64,000 bases of DNA from Luidia sarsii (lineage: Eukaryota > Echinodermata > Asteroidea > Paxillosida > Luidiidae), in assembly GCA_949987565.1 (NCBI GenBank), contig OX465105.1, positions 20,818,841 to 20,882,840 of the forward strand, written 5' to 3'. Each line of letters opens with the position of its first letter. The first letter of the stretch is position 1. Below, piece by piece: positions 10,701 to 20,000 of the stretch. The position numbers and the translations under genes are program-made. Under the pieces are notes generated by a model, which made no database searches, had not been told where the DNA came from, and was given only the letters and a program-made list of their open reading frames with translations.

Positions 10701-12812
10701 CTCAGTGCACATGGTTCCCTGGCCTGCCATGATGTCATGATGCTGGGAGGATGGTGCATAGATGGCTCCCTTCTCCCTGACGATGACATCTTTAGCAGCA
10801 ATGCGACCCTGCAAAGAGAGTCAGCAGAGTTTCCCCATCAGATAATTATATCATGCATCCAGCAGTACAACGGGGTACCGCTGTACACCGGGGTACCGTA
10901 TTATGTAGCGCCATCTTGTGTTCACCCAAAGTGCAACGAAGCTGCTTCGCACCCCAGCGTATGTAGTATGGTTCAAGACGTTGTTGGTTTTGACCCTCAA
11001 ACCGTTCTTACGCATTTGCTGCTGGCCTGGTGTTTCCTGCTTGCAATCCTTGTTGTACATTATGTATTTGTCTCTTTAACTCGTGGTCCGTTCTTGTATC
11101 CATTATTTTTTGTGAAGAATGCCAAATAAATAATAATAATAGTAAGTTTTTTGGGAGAGATTTTACAGGATTCACAAGACGTTGTTGTTGCAGACCTGAT
11201 GCACACATACGTGAGTGCAGATCACTGTGCAGGGTGTGCGTGTATGTGGGTTAGTGCAAATTATGTGTAGATTACAATAAATACAATTTGCATAAATATT
11301 TTTAAAAAGGCCTATTGAAAGCTAACAGGAACTACAGAAATGGCCAGTCATCACCAGTGCACTCACCTGTTCTGTAGGCGTGCACAGGACAAGCTCAGCC
11401 CCGTACTCCCTGACCGCGTCCTGCTTGCACTGCGGCGCCGTGCTGGGCATGACCACGTAGGCTTGGATGCCCAGCAGCGACGCGGCCAGCGCCAGGCCCT
11501 GGCCAAAGTTGCCGCTGCTGTGGGTGGTCACGCACGGCCGCGGTCCCCCCTCGCTCCTCTCCAAGAGCCTCGACAGGAAGTTGACCGCCCCTCGGAACTG
11601 GGAGAGAATTGAGGAACCTCTGGCCAATCAAAGGTTCTTCCATGAGGGTTTTTTACCATTGCTCGACGTGATAAAGTCGCGGGTTTTGAATCCTGCGGGT
11701 TCGAATCCCGCCCGAACTGCATGAAATATTTATATCGGGGAAAAGCACTGAGCATTCAGTGTTTATCACATGGAGCAAGGGCAAAAAACCTCATTGAAGC
11801 ACCTTTGTCTGATTGGCCAATTGTCATTATATCATGTTTATAAATGCACATTCATGGTTAATTTTTTAGGTTTTTTTTATTTACAGACATTTATTTTCAC
11901 CTCCAATTGGAAGAAGATAATACAAGATTACGTAGTCACAAAATATATAACATGAACCTTGTTTACAAAACATTTGAATACAAGCAGGAAGAGGTGGCAA
12001 AATCCTTGAAAGCAGAGCTTGTGTTAGGCTAGCCCATTAAACAAATCACATTCACAAAAAATGTGAGTACAAACAATCGGACATAACATTCTCTGCACTG
12101 TATGATCATAATGTCATTGATGCATGTTATGGAATGAAATATATGCTCTATACTCTGACGTTGGGCAATCAGAGTAAAGAGTGTTCATGAATATATGCAT
12201 AACATCAGCAGGAACGACCTCCAGGAAGAATGCCATTGCCGGGTGAATATACTGTATACACTTTCAATGATGCAATGAGGGTTTGCCCTGCTGGACGTAA
12301 TAAACACTGAATGCTCAGTGCTTTGCCCGATGCCTGACAAAACGCAGTGGCTATTGTTACGGCAGTCGTCCGTGTGGTTCCCTCACTTCAAACTATTCGT
12401 CAGCATTGCAGGCTGGTTGAACCAGACTATTCGTTGGTAGTCTGGTTCCAAGAGCTAACCATCCTGACAGATACTGTTATTATTAAGTACGTCAGGGAAC
12501 CACATGGATGACTGCCGTAAACACAGCCACTGTGCTGATCAAAATCTTTCAGGCAGGATTCGAACCTGCGACTCCCGCTTTCTAGTACTGATCGATGTCT
12601 TATTCTTAACCACTTGGTAAATAAACACTTCCTACCTTGAATGAGCCGGTTCGCTGGAAGAGCTCGCACTTGAAGAACAGGCTGCGTCCGGCCATGGCGT
12701 CCAGGCGACGTGACGTCATGACGGGCGTCCTGATGGCGTGGTCCTTGATGCGTTCCTCCGCCGCCCTGACGTCCTCGATGCTGAAGCCTTGCTCCGTCTC
12801 CAAGCCCATCAT
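7618..12812 (-). CDS. SRR: Serine racemase / serine-threonine dehydratase family, complete
   Basis: Six coding exons on the minus strand: 12812-12636, 11597-11367, 10808-10689, 9837-9760, 9061-8852 and 7794-7618. All joins are phase 0, giving 330 codons against about 340 in mammalian serine racemase. This is a fold-type II PLP enzyme, expected in the cytosol, interconverting L- and D-serine and/or deaminating serine to pyruvate. Visible hallmarks are the PLP lysine in TGSFK (Lys59), the phosphate/substrate loop SSGNFGQG (Ser87, the position of the racemase re-face serine), the tetraglycine loop GGGGM (189-192), the metal-site region AEPELADDC, and the C-terminal CGGN loop (Cys317). Two MMG start codons lead directly into the conserved N-terminus; I took the first. 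The GTAGGA donor after TGSFK and the GTGAGT/GTAGAC/GTAATA/GTGATC donors fit consensus. Oddities: Phe90 where the vertebrate enzyme has His, and Cys317 where it has the PLP-N1 serine. Racemase and dehydratase activity cannot be separated by sequence alone. Confidence 0.9.
7845..7920 (-). mobile_element. Tail fragment of SINE family 2
   Basis: ATAGATATAATATGAT...GGTTTGCCCTACTTGACG matches the tail of the full copy at 43440-43640. It lies in SRR intron 5. Confidence 0.5.
8185..8590. repeat. GAATCAATTT / GAATGAATTG simple repeat
   Basis: Begins as about six copies of a 10-mer (TTTGAATCAA) and decays into GAATGAATTGAATTGATTGAGTGTTT-like units. It lies in SRR intron 5. Open frames over it are low complexity. 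Confidence 0.85.
8672..8782. repeat. (GAATT)n microsatellite
   Basis: More than fifteen near-perfect GAATT units, ending about 70 bp from the donor of SRR exon 5. Confidence 0.9.
8852..9061 (-). CDS. SRR: SRR exon 5 (codons 203-272)
   Basis: Acceptor ...GCAAG, then SLHPGIKVIGAEPELADDC; contains YPDTVADGL and WPVIRDLVDD; ends EEEIK at donor GTGATC. A GAATT microsatellite lies about 70 bp into the next intron. Confidence 0.9.
9120..9450. mobile_element. Foldback repeat with GGTTTGCGGTGACACCA
   Basis: Contains several copies of GAAGGTTTGCGGTGACACC and AAAGAGCCGGTAACTCAACGTTTCGG. Sister copies are at 17143-17580, 34040-34200, 43840-44060, near 47300, and at 52640-52800. Most have the core in both orientations, so the family folds back. 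Confidence 0.6.
9612..9690 (+). mobile_element. tRNA-derived SINE head (family 2)
   Basis: CAGCTCAGTGGTCGAGTGG (A-box-like) and CAGGTTCGAATAC (B box), spaced as in a serine/leucine-type tRNA with a variable arm. It is about 70 bp downstream of SRR exon 4, in the intron. Confidence 0.6.
9760..9837 (-). CDS. SRR: SRR exon 4 (codons 177-202)
   Basis: Acceptor CTCTTTCAG, then TNDKLDAIVAPIGGGGM...VAAK, donor GTAATA. Carries the tetraglycine phosphate-binding loop. Confidence 0.9.
9866..10640. repeat. 28-bp minisatellite, about 26 units
   Basis: Unit GAAGGTCAGCTTTCTTTGTC + AAAGCTTT, with a few recurring variants (CAGAG/CAAAG, GATTT/GCTTT). It fills almost all of the intron between SRR exons 3 and 4, starting about 28 bp from one exon and ending about 48 bp from the other. 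A long plus-strand open frame that starts here is a repeat translation. Confidence 0.95.
10689..10808 (-). CDS. SRR: SRR exon 3 (codons 137-176)
   Basis: Acceptor TTTGCAG, then GRIAAKD; contains the conserved IMAGQGT block; ends LLQQ at donor GTAGAC. The following intron is almost entirely a 28-bp minisatellite. Confidence 0.88.
11367..11597 (-). CDS. SRR: SRR exon 2 (codons 60-136)
   Basis: Acceptor CTCTCCCAG, then FRGAVNFL; holds THSSGNFGQG and the YVVMPSTAP block; ends PTEQ at donor GTGAGT. 77 codons. Confidence 0.9.
11655..11760 (+). mobile_element. SINE family 2 copy (part)
   Basis: GCGGGTTCGAATCCCGCCC is a strong B box, followed by ...AAAGCACTGAGCATTCAGTG tail text shared with other copies. 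It lies in the SRR intron just upstream of exon 2. Confidence 0.55.
11800..12275. mobile_element. MITE similar to 59853-60090, interrupted
   Basis: 11805-11850 (TTGTCTGATTGGCCAATTGT) and 12130-12270 (AATCAGAGTAAAGAGTGTTC, AACATCAGCAGGAACGA) match the two halves of the intact copy near 60 kb, with about 250 bp of unrelated DNA between. In SRR intron 1. Confidence 0.55.
12255..12625 (-). mobile_element. SINE family 2 copy split by a MITE
   Basis: The tail half is at 12255-12340 and the tRNA-like half at 12545-12625 (complement of GGTTCGAATCCTGCC). The two are separated exactly by the palindromic MITE at 12341-12533. Joined in order, they match the layout of the intact copy at 43440-43640. Confidence 0.6.
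12341..12533. mobile_element. Palindromic MITE (CGCAGTGGCTGTTGTTACGG family)
   Basis: About 190 bp with inverted arms starting CGCAGTGGCTATTGTTACGG and ending with its diverged complement. Other copies: 12868-12932 (half), 29866-30047, 44367-44548 and 44765-44937. It is inserted in a SINE inside SRR intron 1. Confidence 0.8.
12636..12812 (-). CDS. SRR: SRR exon 1 (codons 1-59)
   Basis: Starts MMGLETEQGF and ends TGSFK at the donor GTAGGA. It holds the PLP-binding Lys59. A pyrimidine tract followed by CAG at 12836-12838 suggests that a 5'UTR intron ends about 23 bp before the ATG. Just upstream lies half of a palindromic MITE. Confidence 0.88.
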
Positions 12813-12867
12813 GCAGTGACAACAATTGCCCCTCGCTGGTTGGAGGTGAAAAAACCCCAAAACACAG

Positions 12868-12932
12868 TGGCAATTGTTACGGCAGTCGTCCGTGTGGTTC
12901 CCTCACATAAAACTTGCAGGCTGGTTGAACCA
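12868..12932. mobile_element. Half copy of the palindromic MITE
   Basis: One arm only (CAGTGGCAATTGTTACGG ... GGTTCCCTCAC ... GCAGGCTGGTTGAACC). It lies 55-120 bp upstream of the SRR start codon, probably in a 5'UTR intron. Confidence 0.7.
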
Positions 12933-12949
12933 TGGAGGAACCTCTTCTT

Positions 12950-13140
12950 CCTCCATGGTCCGAGTAACTCGGACCCTTACATACAATCGCCAATTTGTTT
13001 TCAATATTGAGGAGGTCGGGCGACCTCCTCAATTTTTTTTTAAAAGGGCGATTGTAACTGTAATACTACTAATTAGTAATACTAATAGTAATAATAGTGT
13101 AAGGGTCCAAGTTACTCGGACTAGTTAGCAAGAGGGTGCT
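12950..13140. mobile_element. Foldback element, GAGTAACTTGGACCC termini (copy 1)
   Basis: The left end has GGTCCGAGTAACTCGGACCC and the right end GGGTCCAAGTTACTCGGAC, inverted relative to each other. Inside is a second inverted pair, GAGGAGGTCG/CGACCTCCTC. Same family as 13206-13445, 32703-32815 and 52407-52945. Confidence 0.65.
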
Positions 13141-13205
13141 TGAATGAATGAAGCTAGTTTAGTCCAAAAATGTAGGTGGCTCCTGAAGATCTTACTCTTT
13201 CAATA

Positions 13206-13445
13206 GTCTGAGTAACTTGGACCCGACAAGTCACCCTTTTTTATCAAATTTTGAAATTTTGATGTTCGGCTGACAGTCACCCGTCCCTCAAAATTTCAAA
13301 ATTTGATAAAAAAAGTTACTCAGACTACCTTTTTTTATCGATATTTGAAATTTGGAGGATCGGGTGACTCCCGATCCTCCAAATTTCAAATTTCGATAAA
13401 ACTTGAAAAAAATTGAAAGGGTGCCTTGTCGGGTCCAAGTTCTAC
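13206..13445. mobile_element. Foldback element, GAGTAACTTGGACCC termini (copy 2)
   Basis: Termini GAGTAACTTGGACCCGACAA and its complement TTGTCGGGTCCAAGTT. It contains two further nested palindromes built on ATCAAATTTTGAAATTTT and TATCGAAATTTGAAATTTGG-type sequence, each with a GC-rich centre (GATCGGGTGACTCCCGATC). Confidence 0.7.
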
Positions 13446-14284
13446 TCTTTCTACTACTTCAGTTTGTGAAAGATGTTATTCTACTTTTTATTCTACCCTA
13501 GCCCTGTGTTTTTAAAATAAAGAATGAAAGACAATGGAGCCTCATGAATATCAATGAGGGTGCCGGGCCGAGATGACAGGGGGTCAGGGAGGGGGGTGTG
13601 GAGGGGGACCATAAAAATTGCCAAGAAATGATTTAACCATTTTGTTGCACTTGCTTGCAGTCACTCAATCTACCAACCTGGACAACAGTGCTAACAACAA
13701 GCTTGCTTCTCTTGCCAACACCCTCACACTCAGCCTGCACGTGTCAACCCTGAAATTTATTATCTTGTCTATTTTTCCCCCCACATGACTCCAGTACCGA
13801 GCGAGAGGACAGGATCGATCCCACACGATCGAGCGATCACAACATCACAACACAGAACTCACCGAGTGTCAATTTAAAGGTCACCAAGCCTAGCCTTTTT
13901 CTCAAGTCGCACGTTGCTAGCCTTTATTCAAGACGTACTTTTCCCCTTTAACAGATTTAGTTACATACATCATGGACTCCTCTACCTCCATGCATACATG
14001 TAACGGCCACCCACGGGACCAGGGAATTTTGCCATTATTTTGAGCGGCAGGGCAGACTGTCTACTTGTTAATAACTAATTAACTGGTGGAATAAAATGTA
14101 TTTATTTATTCATGTTTGGTGTATTATCGTTTTATCGGTGCATTTTTCATTGGTCAGTCCGAATTAGTACTAGTTGGTCATTCTAATGGCAGATGGGGTC
14201 AACCCTTGCCCAGCTGCTCATGTGCATTATCACTATAGTGATGGAAATTAGAAATTAACCCCAAAAGATTATTTTGCACTGCGT
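13446..14284. other. Intergenic upstream of SRR
   Basis: No exon-like block. Possible SRR promoter and 5'UTR exon territory, but nothing decides where transcription starts. Confidence 0.35.
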
Positions 14285-14815
14285 ACAGCCATCCACCCAT
14301 ACATACATGCATGCAGTCACTCAGTCATCCATTCATGCAGACATCCATCCATAGTTCAATACATAAATGCATAAATCCTCCGTCCACGAACCCACCCATT
14401 CATGCATGCATCCAACCAAACGATGTCCACCCATATATCCAACCATCAATCAATGTACCCATCCATTCACCGCAGCATCCTCCCATCTATGCATCCATTC
14501 CATGCATGTTTCCATCCACCCATTAATTCCTCTATCAATTCATGCATGCATCTATGCATGCATCTATCCATGCACCAATCCATCCATCAATCAATCTACC
14601 CATGCATCCACTCATGCATCCATTCCATGCATCCATCCATCCACCCATTCATCCATGCACCAATCCATCCATCAATCATTCTACCCATCCATCTACTCAT
14701 GCATCCATTAAATGCATCCATCCATCCACCCATTCATCGATCCTTCCATCCATGCATCTATGCATCCGTCCATCCATGCACCAATCCATCCAACAATCAA
14801 ATATGATTTTAAATT
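14285..14815. repeat. Degenerate (CATC)n / CATGCATC tetranucleotide array
   Basis: ATCC/ATGC tetramers throughout. All three plus-strand frames are open for over 100 codons and read Ser/His/Pro/Ile-rich, which is expected from the repeat and not evidence of a gene. Confidence 0.9.
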
Positions 14816-15945
14816 CATCCAAAATTCATTTCCAAAATTTGAATGCAGTTTATCATCCTCAGATTTATAATAGAATTTTTTTAAGTCAACATCAAGACAC
14901 TTTCTTCAACACACATTACATTGTCAATTGAAACAAAATTTTTATTGGGTATAACATTTTATTCTATACAATAATTTAGTGTCAACAATGCTCAACAAAT
15001 GTTCATAAATATTTGTTCAAAAGTGAAGAGCACTTTGGGTATTAGAAAGTACCTTTCAAACAGTCTACCTGACGCAAAGGGTCATAAGCTACACTCAAAT
15101 GATGCAAAGAAAAATGCAAATAAGTGCTGCTTAGAATTTGTACTGCCTCTGTAAAGTTGTCCTTAGTTTGAGACAAAAATCACTTTCTGTGATCCCTGAA
15201 CTTTACGACTACATGTAATTTCCATCAGAATGAAAATGGGTATAATATCGCAGCATACAGCAAAGATTGTAGAATGCTTTTATGACGAACAAGAGGCCTG
15301 AAATTATATTCCCTTCTAGTCTGATTTTATTTGATATCAATTTATCAATACGTATTATGAATATTCAGAAATGGATGAAAAATTCTATTCCTGTGAAGAG
15401 AAAAAATAATATTGTCACATGAATGCTTCCAATCCTTTGTTCGAGGGCATGTATTACCGGCACTTAGCTGCAGGAAAAATGGGCCCATTAAAGTTCTACT
15501 TTAACAGTACGAAGCAGCTTTGATCACAAATGTTTGCTACAAAATACCTGCTACCTGTGAGAGGCCCTAATGGTTTGCACCTAGCAGATTCTTTCTCAAA
15601 GAAAAACCTGGCCTTTAGAAAATTACATTTTTTATGCCGAGTATGTGTTCAATTCTTCAAGCACCAACCACAATGAAGATGTAATCCCATCCTGCTCTTT
15701 GGTACAAGTACTAGATATAATGTGTAGTAAAAAAAGATAACTTCGATCAATTTCTGAAAATAAAGTTATCACAAATAAATCACAACAATAGAACTAAAAA
15801 GGTGACTGCAAATTGTACATACATCTATGAGACTCAGCTAAAGAGGTTGTTTGGTCTGGAATTAAAACATTTATTTGCACCAACTACAATGTATTTGGTT
15901 TGATGGTTCAATGGTTTGATTGTAAACGACTGCATCTGGCGTCCC
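14816..15945. other. Intergenic, nothing recognised
   Basis: AT-rich, short open frames only, no repeat family that I could match. Confidence 0.4.
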
Positions 15946-16085
15946 CTACCCCGGCAAAGACTAGCTGACTATTTAGGAAGGGCACCATCTAAGGACTGGA
16001 TAGCTCAGATGGGAAGAGCACTGGTACGTTAATGCAGAGGTCTCAGGTTCAAGTCCCGGTCCAGTCAAAGTTTTCTTTACCAATT
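15946..16085 (+). mobile_element. tRNA-derived SINE (family 1)
   Basis: GGATAGCTCAGATGGGAAGA (A box) and GGTTCAAGTCCCGG (B box), preceded by the family leader CCCCGGCAAAGACTAGCTGA and followed by CAAAGTTTTCTTTACC. Best preserved copy of the family here. Others: 5951-6245, 22475-22570, 36005-36125, 48195-48300 and 48850-49010. Confidence 0.7.
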
Positions 16086-16312
16086 TTACAATTTGTTCAA
16101 GTCACCACTCACCAGTCAGTTTTTCCTTGGTTTGTTTGCTTACTAATTTCACTGATCCAAAAATATAGACATTTCACAACACTGTAGACAGAGCCCGAGA
16201 GGGTCTGACGTTTTGATCCAAGAAGGATGTTGTGACATCCTCAACAGAACCTTTTTGAATCTAGGTAGGACGTTAATGTCAGTCCCTATAGCTTTATTTA
16301 TGGCATTGGCTT

Positions 16313-16645
16313 AAAGTCCCTACACAACATTGGTAAGATCGAAAAACAGAAAAGTTCACAGATCTACATGAAACTTATTTGAAGATGGTCATGGTAGAAA
16401 ACTAGCACTGAAATATTTCTGACTTGTTTACGTCTCACCCTCTAGATCTAAACAATTTTTGGGAACGTTACGTTGAATGCTGCATTTTTTTTAAACAAAT
16501 AAGCAGTTTTCACTATTTTTTCGAGACTCAGTTGGCGGTTTGAGTTGAAATTTTCACAAGTGTGCTATTTCATGCATATGTTGGATCAGAAAAAATGTAT
16601 GGATGCTATTCTTTGATCTCGACCAATGTTGTGTTATCCCTTTAA
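16313..16645. mobile_element. MITE with ACACAACATTGGT termini (copy 1)
   Basis: Starts AAAGTCCCTACACAACATTG and ends with the complement of AAAGGGATAACACAACATTG, about 333 bp. A second full copy is at 18609-18961. It preserves the uninterrupted form of the site where the 1-kb element sits at 28646. Confidence 0.75.
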
Positions 16646-16809
16646 ATGCTGTGGCATAAGAAACAGTCCCATTGGCTGGTGATATCATACAACACGCAGG
16701 TTTCATGACATTGGGCCCAGTTTGATTCAATAAGAAAAAATAACTATGAATATGCACATTATTTTGAGCACCCACATGACTTTGTTTCAAAATAATTAAT
16801 ATTTCACAT

Positions 16810-16815
16810 TTTATT
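16810..16815 (-). terminator. Candidate polyadenylation signal of the Cys-rich gene
   Basis: AATAAA on the minus strand, about 145 bases beyond the stop codon at 16960. Spacing is right for a short 3'UTR; not otherwise tested. Confidence 0.4.
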
Positions 16816-16959
16816 TACATTTCAGGCTGCGCATACAATGGCACCCGGTCACTGCTTCCTCCATTGAATTAAAAATAAACCACACACATTGTTGTTGCCA
16901 TGGTAAAATCGGGAGGGATGGAATACGCCGATGCATTGCCACGGCGACGACGCCCGGGC

Positions 16960-17043
16960 TCAGTTGTGCAGGTTGACTTTGAAGCAGAAGCAATCAATGG
17001 TGTCACACTCAGGGGCTTGACAGGCACAGTCACAGCCGGCACA
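16960..17043 (-). CDS. Cys-rich gene, terminal exon
   Basis: Acceptor CTTTCCTTCCAG, then CAGCDCACQAPECDTIDC, FCFKVNLHN and TGA at 16960-16962. 27 codons, 7 cysteines. Confidence 0.7.
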   Translation of the reverse strand, partial: CAGCDCACQAPECDTIDCFCFKVNLHN

Positions 17044-20000
17044 CTGGAAGGAAAGGCGGGATGGGGGGGTGGGGACGCCGGGCATAGGCAGGGGAAGAAA
17101 TAAGGCAACATCAAGTTACGAACACATCTTCTGGAGTTAAGACTTGAAGGTTTGCATGGCGGAAATACTAAGTGGGAGGTTTGCGGTGACACCATGCAGC
17201 ACTTCTCTTTTGAAGAAGGAGTGTGGCTCTGAAAAGAGATGGTAAATCAACATTTTGTGTAGTCTGCCCGTTGTCAGGAGACTGCTGGATTTCCAGCTAT
17301 CATCGGTGTTTTAATGAAGGCAATGGCATGAATAAATGATATTGAGGTGGAAGGTTTGTGGTGACACCATGTACAGCGTGCATCATCTCTTGTGCACCAC
17401 GTAAATCATCTGAATATTTCAGGCAGTGTGTACTCTGCCTGTCATCTGTCTCATGGCGACGGGCAGAGCACACACACTGCCCAAAACATATGACTGAGTT
17501 ACTGGCCAAGAGATGATGTACACGGTGTCACTCACCGCAAACCTTCCACCTTTGTACTTCCACCAAGCAAACATTCAAATCTTATCTAAATTATATCAAG
17601 GCAAGATCAAGATGATCCATTTGGCGATTTATTTTCACAAATGGAACCAGGAGGGTTTCAGACAAACTGCCGGGAACGCATGAGTCTTAAGCATGTTATT
17701 TATATGCCATGACAAACGGGAGAATGATTTGGGATAGGTAGTTGGCTTTGTATATAATAATGTGATGAATAGGACGGATGACACTGAGTACACAAATGTC
17801 TTTTAGAGAGTTGATCTGCTTGGCCTAGCAATGGGATGTACGGCGCGCACACAGTGTGTACTGTTTGAAGCAAATTTGACTGTTGGCAATTTTCACAAAT
17901 GGAACTTGATGGGTTTCTGACAAACTAAGCAGGGGAAAAATATGAAGCATGTTAAAATGCCACCACAAAATGGAAAATGTGATTAAGATACAGTTAGTTG
18001 GCTTCATAAATGTCATGAATAGAGCATACCAGAATCGAACACGATACATATATTTCCTGGAGAGGGAATCTGCTAGGACAAGCATGTCATACAGCATAAT
18101 TATTATGTACCAGTACACCCAGGGCTTGAAATATCCACTGGACCGTGGACCGAGTCTAGTGATTTTTGGCGTCGGTCTAGTGCTGAGTGTGACCGCACTT
18201 GACCGGCTGTCTAGAGTGGGTTTTTTTTTCTTGCACCATGAACAAAATGACATTCAGTCATTCAGATATTGTAAAGATTGTTCTGGTCCAGTAAGGTCCT
18301 TCAGTTGCTAGACCTTTTTTTCGTGAAATTCAAGCCCTGATACCTGGCACCTGGCACACAAGGAGGAAGGGTTGGCAATGAAGGGGCGTGTGTTTCATGT
18401 TTTTGGCATGGTTTCAAACCTGAAGCTTTCCTTAGAGCATGACAGAGAAGATGTTGTCCAGCAATATGAAAATACGCATAATTAGTCCAACATAAGGTTA
18501 GGGTTGTTTTTCCACTGGTCGCACACATTAATTTAGGAATTCCAAAACCTTGACCCTATAAGAAGAAAGATTACAGAGATCCAGAATGACGGTTTTGTGT
18601 TAACCCTTAAAGCCCCTACACAACATTGGTAAGATCGAAAAACAGAAATGTTCACAGATTTACATGAAACTTATACAGTTTGAAGATGGTTATGGTAGAA
18701 ACCTCGCACTGAAATATTTCTGCCTAAAATGCTGTATTTTGGGAGAAAAGAGTAAAGAAATTGATCTAAAAGATCTAAAAGATTTTCCGAAACAATTTGT
18801 TGAATGCTGCATTTTCGTGAAACAAATGAAGCTATTTTCTCAAGACTCGGTTGGCGGATTGAGCTTAAGTTTTCACAGGTGTGCTATTTCATGCATGTGT
18901 TGGATCATACAACGTATGGATGCTATTCTTTGACCTCAACCAATGTTGTGTTATCCCTTTACACGATAGTTGTAACTTGTATTATGTCTTAACTCTAAAG
19001 TAGACGAAAGTTCTAACTCGTATACATTTAACAAACAGGTTAATTACTATACACAGTACAGCGGTGATCACTGAACACATGTGAACATTCAGAAAAGGAA
19101 AGTCAAATAGAATGGAAAATAGCCAGAAGACAAAAAGATCTCTTGAAAGAGATAACCAAGTCATCATTCAATTAATGTACTTGCTAAAAACTTTTTGTTT
19201 AAATACATAAAAAATTATAAATATAATATTGAAAATATTATTAATCTGATTTCCTGTTGGACCAATAAAACGTCATGAAAAATATCAACAAATCAATTTC
19301 CTCTCATGAAATGATAGATTCTTCACATGGGTGCTGTGATGATAGAAGAATTGTTCTTTTAAGACTGAGATTAGGATGAGCGCCTGAATAGAGAATGGGA
19401 GTAGATCATAAGGTCAATTGAAAAGTATGACCATGACTGAATAATAATGTCATTGTGTGGTTTTTCCTACTTCACTGGATTTCTCCTCGTGGCCAGGATA
19501 GAAAAGCGAGAGAATGTCGACAACGAGGCAACTGGTACCATGAGTAGCACTATCATAAATTAGATGAAGCAAAAGAAGATGAGAACACCAAAGCTGAAGA
19601 AGAGATTTTCCCCGAAAGACTCCCGGCCACCCCTTGGCGAAATGGGAAACAAGCCGGACCGGCGACCGCACAGCGAGACAGACCAGATGAGGAGCAGAGG
19701 TCCAGGGGTGCGAGCTGGAGGGCCAAGAGAAGGCCCGCAGGGGTGCGAGAGACAGGAAAGAGCCCATACTCACTTCACAGGTCGGACAGGAGCACACATC
19801 CTCACCCCCGCAACAGGGATCAGAGGGACCCCCGCAACAGGGATCGGAGGGACCCCCGCAACAGGGATCGGAGGAACCCCCGCAACAGGAGTCACAAGAG
19901 CAACAGGACTGGGTGGGAGAGGGGGGTGGGGTTGGTTAGTAAAAGGGAACGATGGGTTAGTGAGGGGAGGAAAGTGGGTTAGTAGGGTTAGTAGGGGTGG

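Noticed and set aside
10482..11129. 215-codon plus-strand open frame
   Set aside because: Starts in the 28-bp minisatellite and then reads antisense to SRR exon 3.
14311..14931. Four overlapping His/Ser/Pro-rich frames
   Set aside because: All three frames of a degenerate CATC array are open; no start, splice or homology support.
15960..16075. tRNA gene
   Set aside because: A and B boxes are present, but the cloverleaf pairing is poor and the unit recurs with shared non-tRNA flanks, so it is a SINE head.
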